Assembly: GCA_008508345.1 (NCBI GenBank)
Contig: QNGE01000743.1
Coordinates: 168,897-232,896 of the forward strand
Direction of reading: 5' to 3'
Length of the DNA: 64,000 nucleotides
From: Paragonimus westermani
Lineage: Eukaryota > Platyhelminthes > Trematoda > Plagiorchiida > Troglotrematidae
Numbering within the stretch: position 1 is the stretch's first letter; every line of letters begins with the position of its first letter. The notes under the pieces were generated by a model, which saw nothing but the letters and a program-made list of their open reading frames with translations, was not told where the DNA came from and did no database searches. This document shows, piece after piece, positions 23,520-35,869 of this stretch. Position numbers and translations under genes: made by a program.

Positions 23520-23699
23520 CTTCAAAAAAGGATGGTCAAGGGCAATTGGAAGAAAGTATATTATTAAAAATAGCGAGATTTCTATTCATGAATATCGTGA
23601 TTGAATTCAACGAACTGTAGTATTCCACAGATTTTAAAGGCTGATCTACCGGGCTGCAGTCTGCAAATTAAAAATGGTTGCTAGTCTGCGATTTCAGTA

Positions 23700-23975
23700 G
23701 TGTATGTCGGATTGACATAGACCTGGACAATAAAGCTGAATGGTACGTTGGTTCCACCCATCATGGTCGGTAGTTAGCATAGTGGGAAATACTTTTTTGA
23801 TTTTCCGGACCCTCGGGCAGATCCGGAACACGAAGACCCCGGAGGGCTCGCGGAAAACTGCACATAATAAACGGTGCTCTGTAAGATATCTTTGAGAAAA
23901 TAGAAAATTAAACCTGACAAAAGTAGAGAAAAGCGCCATCGAGGCTGACCGGGACAAGGTTCAATAAAATTGTGA
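23700..23975 (+). mobile_element. GC-rich retroelement-like patch
   Basis: Stands out by composition (CCGGACCCTCGGGCAGATCC; ACCCCGGAGGGCTCGCGG) from the AT-rich intron. It contains GGACAATAAAG at about 23,724 and TTCAATAAAATTG near 23,960, poly(A)-signal-like sites as found in LTR R regions. No LTR ends or duplications were confirmed. Confidence 0.3.
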
Positions 23976-26858
23976 CATTTCCTGTAACCAAACTTGTTAC
24001 TTCATGCATTTATCTTCAGAGTAGTGAAAGACTGTGGAAACTTGAAAACACAGGGCGACCACACAGTCAAACCAAATATGAATATTCAATAATCCGCGTC
24101 CATAAGAAAGAATGACCGGAAACTTTCGTAAACTTCCATGGGAACCGGAAATCTGTGTTCAAAATAATTCCAATTTATTGATGGAAGTTAGGTAACAAAG
24201 ATGTTATTTACTCACGAGGGGACAACAATGTAGTTTGCTTAAGTTTAATCACAAGATTATTCAACTTGAAATGGAAACGTATCGACAGTGTTGTATACCG
24301 TCTAGAGAGAAGGCCTCAGCCGCTGAGACAAAATTCGATTCAAACGGTCGGGCTTCTTTTAAACTTATAGCTCATATAGGGATACGCCTCAAACTCTAAC
24401 ACAGAAAGTCGCTACATCAAGGGATGTCACATCTAGTCCGTAATAGGTGATGTTCGTAAAGTGAGTCGTTATCCGAGAGGAGCGAGGTAACTATCTACTC
24501 ATTTCAGAGCTGCCAAAATCCAACATGAAGGGACGGAGCAATCGAATATCTCATCCGAACCAATGATGTTCCAGTTAGAGAAACACGTCAAGCATATTTG
24601 TTACTGCAGCAATCGGCGCACCGATTGAGTGTTTTAAAATGAGGGCTACGTATCGATTCGGCTGACATCTAGTGATTTAGTCTGAACAATACCTGACTAG
24701 TGACGAAGGTTCCAGCTCTACAGAGCACATGGGCGTGATCAAATATGGGTGATACTCAAGAAACAAGAACGGTTGATGGTCCCCTCATACATCACTCAAC
24801 ATCCAAAAACTAGAACTGTCAGTGTGGAGATGACTACTCAGGAGAATACTGTTTGCGAGAAGACACAAAGGAGGGAGAGGCAGAATGAGAAGAAAAACCG
24901 TTCATCTTTGAATAACGCCTGACATTTGCCGGATGTTCCCGTCAGTTTAAAATATAATAAACTGTTGTTGTTTCCCTCATGACTGCCAATTCACGAACGT
25001 GCGTTTTATAGACTGAGCAAAGGAACAAACAAAACTGTCTCCTGACATGTTTTATCAAACTTGTGCGGTACTTTTTGTATGAAATCCTGCAATTTTTTTT
25101 ACAAGTAAGAAGGGTAGGTTGTGATTGTTAACAAACTAGAACACAAGTTTAACCCAGAGTTATCTCTTCAAGGGCCACTGCTGTCCATCGATCATCTTAG
25201 GTCGTCTCAATAATTCTCCCATGTATCATGAATAGTCAGCTTTCAGTGTCGTGTGTAATATCACGAATACATTGCCGCATTTTATATTTCACTGAATACA
25301 AGTCCTCCGTGCTGAACGTTAAAAAGAACTCATGTCTCGGTGGAATAGGGGATTACCAAATAAATCTCCATAGAAGCAACCACAACAGTTTGTGAAATGT
25401 AGTATGACACATTCTGAAGTACCAGATTATTTCATTACTAGATCTGATCACCGACGCATGGTTGAAGGTTGAGACTAATTGTGGAGTGCACTCCCCAATA
25501 ACGCGCATGTTGTGTAAAGTTATGTCGTTTCTGTTATCCACACTAATCCAGGAGAAGACCGGGAATACCTTGCATTTGAATTTACCTTACATATCAACGA
25601 GCCTAAGAAATCACTCATCCAATTTGAGTTTTTGACTGCACTAGCGATACACCTTATCGTTCGAATCGGAAGTTGTATTTCGATAGTCATGGTTGCAAAA
25701 CGACGATGCCAATGATTATACTCTACAGATCTGGCAACTATGGAAACTAATCACCTAAGAAAGGTGTATTCTCACTAAAGCATGACATGCAAGTGCTGCT
25801 GACTCCGTTCATTGAGGGAGAATACTTTAATCGCATGAAACCGAGCTGATTAGAATGCAATATATAAGAGCTATCACTACAGGCCCACCAAAAGGAACTG
25901 TAATGTAGAATACTTTTGGTGTGCAAATGTTTTGTGATGAACATACAACCATTGTACTGTGATGGTGAAACGCTTCAAGCGAAGGATGACCTACAGTCAA
26001 CAACAGGTCACACGGAAACTGATATCCACCATTTTTCTGCAGGTCATCAAAGTTACGGAATGGTATTAGCGTTGTGTCAGTAATTCGTTGACCTCTAAGC
26101 AGCCCGATTTATCGCCATAAGTTGAGTCGCCATTCTACTGTTCTTCAACTGTACGCGATTGACACATCTGTGCTCGCGCACCATATTTTTTTACGCATTT
26201 CTTTGACTGATTACTTCGTAGATGTGACTGTTTCTTTTTTTATTCCAACGTGCACTCTGCATCTGATCGTTATTCAAACTTATCCTATCATGCAGCGACT
26301 AAATTCTAGTCTAATGAAATAGAACAGGTGTTGTATACATCCATAGTTGAAAAGTAAAAAGACGAATCATCCAACTCGTGGGCTTTCAATTTCACATATA
26401 CATTCTTGGTGAGTGACCCCTAGGTATGATCCAAACCGGCATGATGAATACAGGAAAGTTTATCATTTCAAGCACAACTGAAAGCAATAAGGGTTGCCTG
26501 TGATGTTCCCAATAAAGGACTGATTTTGGCTGTTAGCACATGAATGTAACACTAGTCTGATGGGTCCATCGGATTTGGTTCAGGACAATCATCCGTGGTT
26601 CCGTCTGGGTTGGCAACTAAAAGGCGCAGCGCATTCCCCTCCAATGAAGTGATCTTATTTTGTGCCCCTCTGATGCATTATTGTTAGGTATCCATAATAT
26701 ATAAGCACAACAAGAGTTCCGGGTGGGGGTTAAATAAACATTTATGAATTGTGAGCCCCATTAGGGTTATTCAAAAATGGAATAAACTGCAGGATTTAAA
26801 CATTATAGATGCGAAACTACTAACAAGTAGCCGGCTAACAAACGAAAACATTTCTCAC

Positions 26859-27131
26859 CAGTAGTTGTCGATTGACAGTGTCCTGATCGAACCTATCTCC
26901 CAACTTGACTCTGCTATGTACCGCAAATTCGGTCACTGCGGTCAGCCATCGCGCTAACTGATCAATCTCATGTCGGATACGTGTTACTGTGGGTGAAGTT
27001 GTTTGTGTCACATTAACAGAGATTACGTCTTCGGATGTTGTGTTTCTTGGAAGCGAATGGACACCGATGAATGTGTTATCGGGAGACCAGGTTTTAGGGC
27101 CACAAATCACAGTAGCTGAGGTTGGAGCTTG
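26859..27131 (-). CDS. Spectrin-repeat protein, exon at 26.9 kb (91 aa)
   Basis: The acceptor is AATTTAACTTGCAG with a long T tract before it; the donor is CTACTG|GTGAGA. It is 91 codons, phase 0 to 0. The first 55 residues are Thr/Ser/Pro-rich and look unstructured (a second linker in the rod). The rest is a textbook spectrin helix A: IRHEIDQLARWLTAVTEFAV. A longer open frame on the opposite strand covers this exon and is a shadow. Confidence 0.82.
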
Positions 27132-29131
27132 CTGCAAGTTAAATTGGTGTAAAAAAAATCAGGTAATTTCCGGGAGACTGTATAATCTTCTAGAAGAGAA
27201 ACTTCATAGATCAGGGCAGCTTAGGCACCTACATCTTTTTAAACGAAAAAAGCCCAACAAATGTAGTCGTGGCACCCATTTATGTCAAGTAAGAACCTAT
27301 AAACAAATTTTAAATAAAAGATTACTAACGAAACTCTATACTGCTGAAATTGATTCGAATGGGAAAAAACACTGTTTGAGAAACTCGGCTTCTCGTAAAA
27401 ACAAATCTATTGTTCCATGAATATGTTCCTTTTGTAATCGAGAATGAAGTTTCTAAGATTTTCAGTCTCGACTGTTCTAAATCTTCTGTTTAAAGATGTT
27501 TCACGTGACTGCTATTAATATGACTTGTGTGTATGCATCAGATATTTCGATTTTGAAAGATGTGAGCAGGCAGAATACAACACATTGTTTACAACCACAC
27601 CTCACTTACATCCTGAAAACCTTCATGAAATACTGATACATACTGTGTATAGGGGACAATAACAGATTTAGCACTGATAGTCTACAACTTAGAAGTATGG
27701 AGAGATTGTTTGAAAGTATGACAGATGTATGCGTTCGCAGGTAAGCGGGTGATGAATGAGTCAGACCGTAAGACGATGGAACAATGAATTACGGAATGAA
27801 ACAAAAACCAAGGAATCGAGCTAGCGGACTGTTTATTAAGATAGAGGAATAGTGAATAGAATGTATTTTATTGGGTCCGTAAAACAATTGTGACAATCTC
27901 CACCCATTTTGACTTTTAACGTAACGGGAAGGTCTAAGAGAAGAAAAAGGGTGCGGTTGATTATGAGCGGTGTTCAGTTCAACTTTCTGAGTGATACATC
28001 CGTCGAGATGAGAACCAAGAGATTAAACCAAAATTAACAATTTGTAGAGCAGATGTATAAAAATAAAGGTCAAAACTGACTTCGAGTTATCTTTCTTGAA
28101 AGAATGTAGGATTATGGGGGGTAAAGAGTGAATTGAAGTATGCGTGGGAGATTACGTGACTTAGTTTGAGAGTGTATAAGCTTTGAGAGAATAAGAAACC
28201 ACAAAATAGTTAACGATTTAGACCAGCCACGTGTATGAAGACCAGACAGAAATAGACTTAGTTCATCGATATCAGTGACCTGGAGAGTCCATGCATTTTT
28301 TCGATCGAGTGGTCAAGATTTTAATCTTCTGGGTTATTTCAAGGTTGAGTTAGTCTGCAATTAACGTTCCAGCTGTCCATATCAATTCCAATTTGTCTTC
28401 GTTTATATATGCTCGGAATCGGTACCTCGAAGGTGGCTCTGAGTTCAATTTCTGTGTACTTGACATACGATCTGTGACAATCGGATTAACGTATGTATTT
28501 CAACCTCGTCTGCCTAAAACATTCCTAATTTTTCGCTGGCTCATTTGGTCGGAGTAAACCAAAGTGAGACATTGCAAATGAACACTATCACAGAATTGTG
28601 TATCAACCGTATTCAACTTAAGGACACAAACCAATCAAAACATTTCACATCAGACACGTAACACTCAACGCGAACTAGTAGTTGTACTGTGCGCATTCAA
28701 CTGTGATTTTCAAGTGGTTGTAAACGAAAGTTAAATGAAAGATTCATTTTTTTAATATTTAACCAGAGCAATTCTAAAATACTCAGCACTATTAGTAGGG
28801 AGTAAGATTCATATACATTACCACCTTAACTCATAATTTAAGTTTCAACGTAATTCAGTTGTATTATCATCGTGGAACTTTTACTCCGGAGATCCTAGGT
28901 GCTGTCGTATCGACCAACAACCCCCTACGCAGTATACCATTTGAAGAGATGTTCATGAATCTATAACTCAGTAATCTGCGTATGCGTACCTCTTTTCTAA
29001 TCGTGAAAAGAAACACGCCTCATTCTATTATTTACAAAAGGCGTCTAATATCGAGACATCACAAATTGGTGGGCGAATCAACCGGTCTTCTCGAAAATGA
29101 GTTGTAGAAGCAGCCTAATTGGCAAGTCAAC
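27132..29131 (-). other. Intron of the spectrin-repeat gene
   Basis: No recognised gene or repeat. The plus-strand frame running from the 26.9 kb exon to 27,420 is antisense shadow plus chance. Confidence 0.5.
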
Positions 29132-29392
29132 CTGGGCACTGACCATTGATTCTGAGTCCTGTTGGTCACCAGCAGTGGATACGGAGGACAGTTTGAGTCT
29201 CGAACACAAACGTTCCCATTCTTGAAGCACTGACTGGATCTGTGAAGCGATGTGGTCGGGTACACGAACCAACAGAGAGGATTGTTCCGGCGTGGACAAC
29301 TCTTCGTTTATTCTGGTCCAACTGTGCATCAACGTTTCTAGGCATTTTCCCAGTCCGTTAGTCTCCGGTCTCAGTTCGGCAAGCCACTGGGT
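29132..29392 (-). CDS. Spectrin-repeat protein, exon at 29.1 kb (87 aa)
   Basis: The acceptor is ATATGAACACAG. The donor is best placed at GCCCAG|GTTGAC, giving 87 codons in phase 0, which suits the next exon. The frame stays open past this point for a further 24 codons, but no donor there keeps phase. Helices include WLAELRPETNGLGKCLETLM, HSWTRINEELSTPEQ and DHIASQIQSVLQEWERLCSR. Three tryptophans sit at repeat-like spacing. The exon starts well upstream of the first methionine in its frame. Confidence 0.8.
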
Positions 29393-30088
29393 CTGTGTTC
29401 ATATTGGTGCGATTGGATGCAGGATAGGGGAAAAGTTGAATGGCATTCGTTGAGGAATAAGAACCCAACGTGTGTAATAAGCCACGAGGTGCACATTAGC
29501 AGTAAAAAAAAATAGCTGGCTTCTCTTATAACTTTGAACATATCCGTGAGAATATGAGGGTAGCTGTGTAGTGAAATTTAGGGTTAACCCTTAAGTACGA
29601 AAAACTAATGATAAAAATGAACGTAAGTTAAATCAAACGGGATAAAGGACATGTGCACTAAGTAGCTAATTCCACAGAAGTGCTTGCATTTGCTCGGTAC
29701 TCCTGGTCGCTTCAAAAAACGCAGAAGATGCGGATAAGTTTAACACATTGTAATCCCGAGGACTGAATACAGATTTTTCTGAAGACCAGTGGCTGGTGAT
29801 TGGTGAAGCCGGAAAATTGTATGATGAATGTTCTTTTGTTCAAAAGAATTCCGTGATCTCAAACAGTTGGTAATTGTGTCCTCTACTTCGTCTAGTTTTG
29901 TCTCAAGAAGCATTTTCTCACTCAACCCCATTAGTCTCACTGATATTCCCAACTATCGTTGGCTAGTCCAGAACAGTCAGTTTGCCACCCTCTCAAATTT
30001 CATTATCTTGTTCTCACTGACAGCTAAACAGTTAGCTGGCAATCCTATACACTTTGAAATTTCTTGCTAGTAATTTATGCATTGTTAC

Positions 30089-30481
30089 CTGAGGTGCCAC
30101 AAGGTCACCCTCTTCGTTTGGTGCAGTCAATTTTTGCAGCAGATCATTGAGCCACTCTCCTGGTGTATCACCGTGTACTTTGATTCCGCAGGTTTCGTAT
30201 GAGCCCATCAGGGTTTTGATCTCAGCCAGCAGAGTGTCCAACTCCACCAAGTCAGATTGCCAACGAGTCAAGCAGGCTTTGCGGCGTTTCAGTGCTGCTT
30301 GAGCCAGAGCCAGTGCCTCTGACACTCGATTGCAACCGGAATCCAGTCTCGTGATGACTTTTGCATTGGTTGCATTTGTGCGACCCCGCTCGGTCTCGCG
30401 TAGACGACGGATCAGATGGCTGGACTTGCGACACCATGTGTTTGCCTGTTTTTCGTGCTCAAAAGTAAGCTCTATCAGGGA
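30089..30481 (-). CDS. Spectrin-repeat protein, exon at 30.1 kb (131 aa)
   Basis: The acceptor is CATCTTATTTTTAAG (strong pyrimidine tract) and the donor CCTCAG|GTAACA. It is 131 codons, phase 0 to 0. This is one of the clearest spectrin-like exons: helix with Trp16 (EHEKQANTWCRKSSHLIRRL), a long heptad helix (NRVSEALALAQAALKRRKAC), then Trp74 in WQSDLVELDTLLAEIKTL, and a final helix GEWLNDLLQKLTAP. Spacing between the tryptophans is about 58 residues. Confidence 0.87.
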
Positions 30482-32891
30482 CTTAAAAATAAGATGATGT
30501 GGGTAGGATTGATACCACGCGTAATTCGTTGCTTGTGCATGACTCACATTGTTCAAAACTCATGAAAAGACGTTGACTTCGACAGTAAGATTATGTATTC
30601 AAATGGATGTTAAACAGTTAACCTCACTAGGCACCCCGTCTTATTGAATCAAGCTAATCAACTCATTCATAATGCGAAATGGTCGAGTAATAACTTGACA
30701 GGAGTAAGCAAAAGTAGCCAACATTCAAGAACTGTTAGCCATGTCTGTCGCTTGGGTTGACGTCCTCATGACCCGTTTATCCAGTGATTGGAGACAGTAC
30801 AGCATGCAACTAATTAGCGGTCACAGATTAGAGCCGAGCATACTTTAGCTTCAAATCGATAGTTTGTCTGACCAACTTATCGAAAAACTCAACTAGGTAA
30901 CCCCAGTATGCTAGTCAAGTATGTGCTCTGAACAGTGCCGAACTCAACACACAAAGACTGGCCACTACAAGTCATAAGGCCCACCTATTGCTGTATCATT
31001 AATAAGTATCTCAAACGGTCCCTCGGAACAAACAGGCGTTTCCTAACAAATAATGAGATTAACAGGGAATTCGACGTGTTCAGATTGGGTCTTCTATGGC
31101 ATATCGACAGCGGGCTCATAGCTACCGCAGTTTACTAGATCTACCTGGAGAGGCTGGTGACCGAACTGTTTGTAACCCATTTTATGACCCTAGATTGTAT
31201 CTTTACAGTAACCGCTGTGCCAATCGTAAGACAGACACCGTAAGCTGTGACATTTAGCTCAATATAGGGGTGTACTGTTGAGGTGAACAAAGTCAACCTA
31301 AGAGAAACTCGACAAGTAGCCTATTGGTTAGCTCAAAGAATGAGTTCGCTTTTTTAACCATTGCTGCGTGCATGGCATGCATGTTGACATCAGTTGAACT
31401 AATCATTCCTAAGAGACGTTCACGAGTGATGGTGCCCAATTACCCGTTATTCGTCACCGAGCAAATGACAGGGTGTTTAACATAACATTGATTAATAAAC
31501 CAGCAAATTCAAATGTAAACTGTTATATGATTGTGTCAGACAATTTTGGATGGTAGAAGTTCTCGTGTATTTGCCAGTAGCCGAGGTCATTCCAGTGCTT
31601 GGACAAATAACTTCTAATATTGTTGTTACTTGAGGGTGCTGTTTTAAAAGCATTACGGTATTACCTTCACGAAGAACCTAGTTTGAACAGAACGTCATTA
31701 TGCAAACATGCCACTAGTGAGTGCTCTGAGTGTCGTACTTCTCTGAACGTGAAATGGGTCGTTGTTAGAGTCATTCAATCCAGATTGCTGTCTGCTAATA
31801 AGTTAGACTTACAAGATACAATCCGTTAAACGATTGCTAGGCCTGTCGACGCACCAGACGACACACATCTACTTAAGCACAATGCTGGCCACGATGTAAT
31901 CATACTATTGTGTTATTATGTACTCATTGGGGCTCCATGACAATCACGGAACAAGCCGCAACCTGATCACAGGGCAACTTCTGTTCATGCCCAGACTCTG
32001 TTAGACCCAACCAGCAATGATGTCGTCCACGCACCACAGTCAATACGCACTGTTTGTGTCAGCCACGTGTTCATACCCAAACTGATCAGATCCGGTACAC
32101 ACGATGGGTGTTCTGTAGACAATTACTCCCACTAACACTACCTCACCGTTCTTCCGTTCGGTTATCTGTGGCCTTCTATGAACACACGTTAACTTGACTT
32201 GGCTACACCAAGCGGATCAAGACGAGTCAACAATGTATACGGTTGTGGACACGGCCCAACTAGTTCTAACTGATATTGCAATCAAACTGACCTGTCTGTC
32301 TTCTTTTATGCTAGTCTGTTTTAAGACTAAGACTTAGATGGCTGCGTTCGACGCTGCATACCAACTTAAACAAAACGTTTGTGTATGTCCAATGTTACAT
32401 GACAACCCTCGAATCGAATCCAGTCGATGTCCACAACTGGGTCACGGTCGAAGGATAAAACCCGTCACAATACTTATTAATGATACAATTTCCATACTCT
32501 CTACTGCTACTACCATCTGTTAACAGGCATGGCGGAATACATCAAATAAATAAACTGACGCATTCCAAGGGGGTGGAAAAAATCTCATTGTTTGAATGGT
32601 AAGCGAAAGTCAAACGAGGATGAAGATTGTGTTATACTACAGTGCTAACAACAGCATTGATTTTTTCAGTTCTTGCAACCGTTTGATAAAGTCTCTCCGA
32701 GAAGGTCGAAACGTTGTGAAGCCCATAACTGTTTTGGTTTTAACTAGTTGTGACTTAACTGAGGGATTAATTAACAATACACAAAAAAACGATTACGGTA
32801 AATAGTTAGGAATTTGTTTGTTTATTTCGTCACCGGTCAGTCAAACTTCAGTAGCGCACTGTACAAATATTGCGCACTGGTATTACCGTAC
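30482..32891 (-). other. Intron of the spectrin-repeat gene
   Basis: About 2.4 kb without recognisable repeats or further exons. Confidence 0.5.
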
Positions 32892-33234
32892 CTCTAGCTT
32901 GGCCCACTTGGACTTTAGCCAGGAAGGGGTGAACTCCACGGAATGGTCGATCAATCCAGAGGGCTGGTCGTGCCAAAAGTTTAAATCCAATCTTAACTCT
33001 GCCGCTGTAGTTGGCTTGGTTCGAGAAGATGTGGATAACAGGATATCATCGGATTTGCGGTTGAGCAAACTGGTCGGTACAAGACCGGAGCTGTCAACCA
33101 GCCAACGAGTCTCTTCGTCCAGACCATTTAGACAAGCTTCAACCTCTGACTGATTGGCTCCCAAAGTTTCAAAAGGAATCAGCGAAAGTGGCGGTACCTC
33201 TTCATCAAGCCAACTTGCATTGACATAAACGCAT
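32892..33234 (-). CDS. Spectrin-repeat protein, exon at 32.9 kb (114 codons + 1 nt)
   Basis: The acceptor is GCATTGTCCACAG and the donor CTAGAG|GTACGG. Its first base completes the codon split at 38.58 kb (AG+A, arginine). The sequence is acidic and less regular at first (WLDEEVPPLSLIPFETLG), then helical (SEVEACLNGLDEETRWLVDS), then a linker, then the start of a helix (FTPSWLKSKWAKLE). That helix runs on into the 30.1 kb exon. Several tryptophans occur at helix positions expected for spectrin repeats. Confidence 0.85.
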
Positions 33235-34184
33235 CTGTGGACAATGCAAAGATGGCAAACGTACTGAACTATTAGAAAGTTAGGACAAAAATGTGCATGC
33301 TGTAATTCAAACAAACAGTATTAACGTCAAACTCGTTCGAAGATAAACGTACTATATGCTCAAATCGTGAAATTGTGTTAGATAGTTATTTTTGTCCGGG
33401 TATTTATAATCTGAATCACGTTTTTGGGGAGGAAAGCAGTTCATATTCCGAAACATTCCATCAAAAAGCAAAGTTTACGAGCAGGTATGTACTGACTAAC
33501 TGAGCATCGGGGGAATCTTTCATTTTTGGTGGAATTACTAATGATCATAGTACCTAAGATAACAGGCCATAGCTGTTCTCTCCCCTCACAAATCCTGTCA
33601 GTCTAACAGTAGTCCATACACAGTGAAGAATTTCAGCCTTCAATGCGAATGCTGTGTTGCAGGATGCCCAGTCGACTTCAGAGATGCGGAATAGTGGTCA
33701 TAACAAGTGGATGAATGAGAATGAACGTTTTCGCGGAAAGTACTCAGTATCGATGGCATAATAACTAATTAGGAATCTACAGATGTGGTATATTTAAAAT
33801 TTTGGGAATTCAAGAAGAGATTCAAATGCTTCAAATCAGCAATGCAGAACAATGATGCAACATTTCGATCGAAAAGTTGTTAGTTTGCGCTCAGTCTACA
33901 CCAGACGAAATTCACCGTAAATCACTTACTATAAGTTGCGAGTGCAAAAGAACGGATGAAATTAGCCTCACACGCCACTGATGCTGGAGTCCCAGTTAAC
34001 TGCAGCTGATCTTATCAGTCTATATGTTTTGGGGCACTAGGATTTACTTATATCTGGTTGGTGTAGACAGAAGACCACTCACAACTGTAGGCTGCTTTCG
34101 TAAACAGGTAATTTTCAGTGATTCCATTGTAACAGTGATTTAGGAAAACTACAGCGTCAACGCTGTCAGAACTCGCCAGTATAC

Positions 34185-34275
34185 ACATCCTTGTGCCAGC
34201 CACTTTCCCATGAGTCAGTTGTGTTGGTCACTGCGCCATTCACCTTATATTAGACACGACCAAACTGTCAGGCGT
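34185..34275 (-). mobile_element. SINE tRNA-like part, interrupted copy
   Basis: CCATGAGTCAGTTGTGTTGG, TCACTGCGCCATTCACC and TATTAGACACGACCAAACTG match the A-box side of the SINE in reverse orientation. The distal SINE end reappears at about 34,866-34,905. Confidence 0.6.
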
Positions 34276-34862
34276 GTTGTGTAACATGCACCTTCATGGC
34301 ATTGATATGTTCGCCGAGCTTGGCATTTAGGTTGCAAACGTTTCATCACCAGGCGAGGTGACATCATCAGTGCGTAAGTGTTTCAGCGTATATTTTAAAT
34401 GTGAAGATTGATCGATGCCTGCTCTTATATAGGAGAGTCAGTTGACCTACTAGCCTGGATTCTGGTTGGTCGCTTTCCGTCGTATTTGACCTCTGGTCCG
34501 ACCCACCATTGGTTGACTTTTTGTCTTATCAGTTCAAGTTGCTCTGTTTGGGTTTANGTGTAGCGTCACTCGTACGCGCTGGGACTAAGAGGCAGGTCTC
34601 AAAGCCGGGAGAACGAGGTACCAGAAACGAGTATTGGAAAAGTATATATGCCTTGTGTGTGGCATATCACTAAGATGAATGACGTTGTACTGTTGCCAAA
34701 AAAGATGCGGATACAAGTGTACGCGTTCGCTGTCCCACATTTCCACATACATTGTAATAAATAACCTTCTAAGCCAGGCGTTTTTTCAGTCACAACAGTA
34801 TGCAAATATTCCGCGAAGTTCGTTGATGAACAATGCTCAGGTTATTCTATTTAAACGGGAGG
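34276..34862 (-). mobile_element. Unclassified retroelement fragment inside a SINE
   Basis: Lies between two parts of one SINE, so probably a later insertion. On the minus strand it has a TATA box (CTATATAAGAGCAGG, near 34,425), then, about 55 bp downstream, CTGATGA, a 5-bp hairpin and GAAACGTTTGC, followed by CCAAGCTCGGCGAACA. Its layout resembles promoter or terminal regions of non-LTR or Penelope-type elements. I cannot name the family. Confidence 0.4.
34557..34557. other. Ambiguous base (N)
   Basis: The only N in the window. It shows a scaffold or consensus uncertainty inside the repeat at 34.3-34.9 kb. Confidence 1.
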
Positions 34863-34865
34863 TGG

Positions 34866-34905
34866 CATATGTAGCTGTCCTGTTAACCCCAGTAGACGAA
34901 TAGGT
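34866..34905 (-). mobile_element. SINE 5'-end scrap
   Basis: AGCTGTCCTGTTAACCCCAG followed by GTCTCCTC resembles the SINE 5' end in reverse orientation, the likely partner of 34,185-34,275. Confidence 0.45.
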
Positions 34906-35869
34906 CTCCTCTTCAATTTGAAACCACATGACTAGCTGACCCTACAGAAATAAAGTTTTGTAGTATAGAATTTTGGTTGATGTAACCTGATCACTATTAA
35001 CATCTGATAGCGGTATTTACTAGGTTCTGATGAGGTATGTAATGCCTGGCAGAGATTCGGAAATTGTCGATGAGAGGATGTGTCGGCCGCACCAACACCA
35101 TTCACCAGGTGTTTGACCACAAACGCTCTTTCACTGACTGCTCGTTATTCATTGGTCCCGATGTTATGGTCCGCTTTGTTAATGGAAAAGCTGATAACAT
35201 TGCCTTGATCAAAACAGAACGTCCACTCATTTCTACACAACGCCTCAGATTTTTGCCCGTCCACATCTGGTCACAACTTCCAATTCAGAACATCGGGTTT
35301 CGACTCGAGTAAGCCAGTTAATAATAATTTTGTTGCGGCGGTAATCAACGTTCTAGCTTATACGCCACCGTGCTCCAGGTTTCGAAACACATGCTCCCGT
35401 GAGTACTGAATTCTGCCAGGCTGCATAAACCTACACTTCAGTAGTCACTGCAATCAGACAAGAATGCTCACTGTGTGACTTTTAGTCAGGTGACGAAAAT
35501 GGACACATATAAGCCAACAGTGCGCACAGTTCGAATGGAAGATAGTGAGCTGGTTAGTCTTTCAGGCCAATCCGAACCGGGTGTCGCCAACCAACATCAA
35601 CATCAAGTATACTATAAAATATACTACTGTAACAGAAAATACTGGCTTGTGCCGTACAAGGTACCTGTCTATACGAAGTATGGATGCTGTGGTTTACAGT
35701 ATGGAAATCAGATAGGAAATGCTTTCAGGGTCGTCTGTTTATGTGAAATACTTCTGGTAGCCTGCCCATCGGCCACAGCTTTTAATGACGGCATCACCAG
35801 ACTGGTGCGCTCCAGCATAAGTGACGACGATGATGATGAACATATCAGCTGAAGCATACTGTACCGAGA

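Larger units (their letters stand above)
15080..26858 (-). other. Long intron region (about 11.8 kb) of the spectrin-repeat gene
   Basis: Between the 26.9 and 15.0 kb exons. Contents recognised: the SINE at 16.0 kb, the tentative 23.4 kb exon and a GC-rich patch at 23.7 kb. Degraded SINE-like sequence occurs near 24.7 kb. A possible 33-nt exon at about 16,814-16,846 (good CTGGTCTCTTTAG acceptor, phase 0 to 0) was seen but is too short to call. Otherwise nothing recognised. Confidence 0.5.

Noticed and set aside
26989..27420. 143-codon plus-strand frame
   Set aside because: Its first third is antisense to the 26.9 kb exon; the rest is intron. A shadow.
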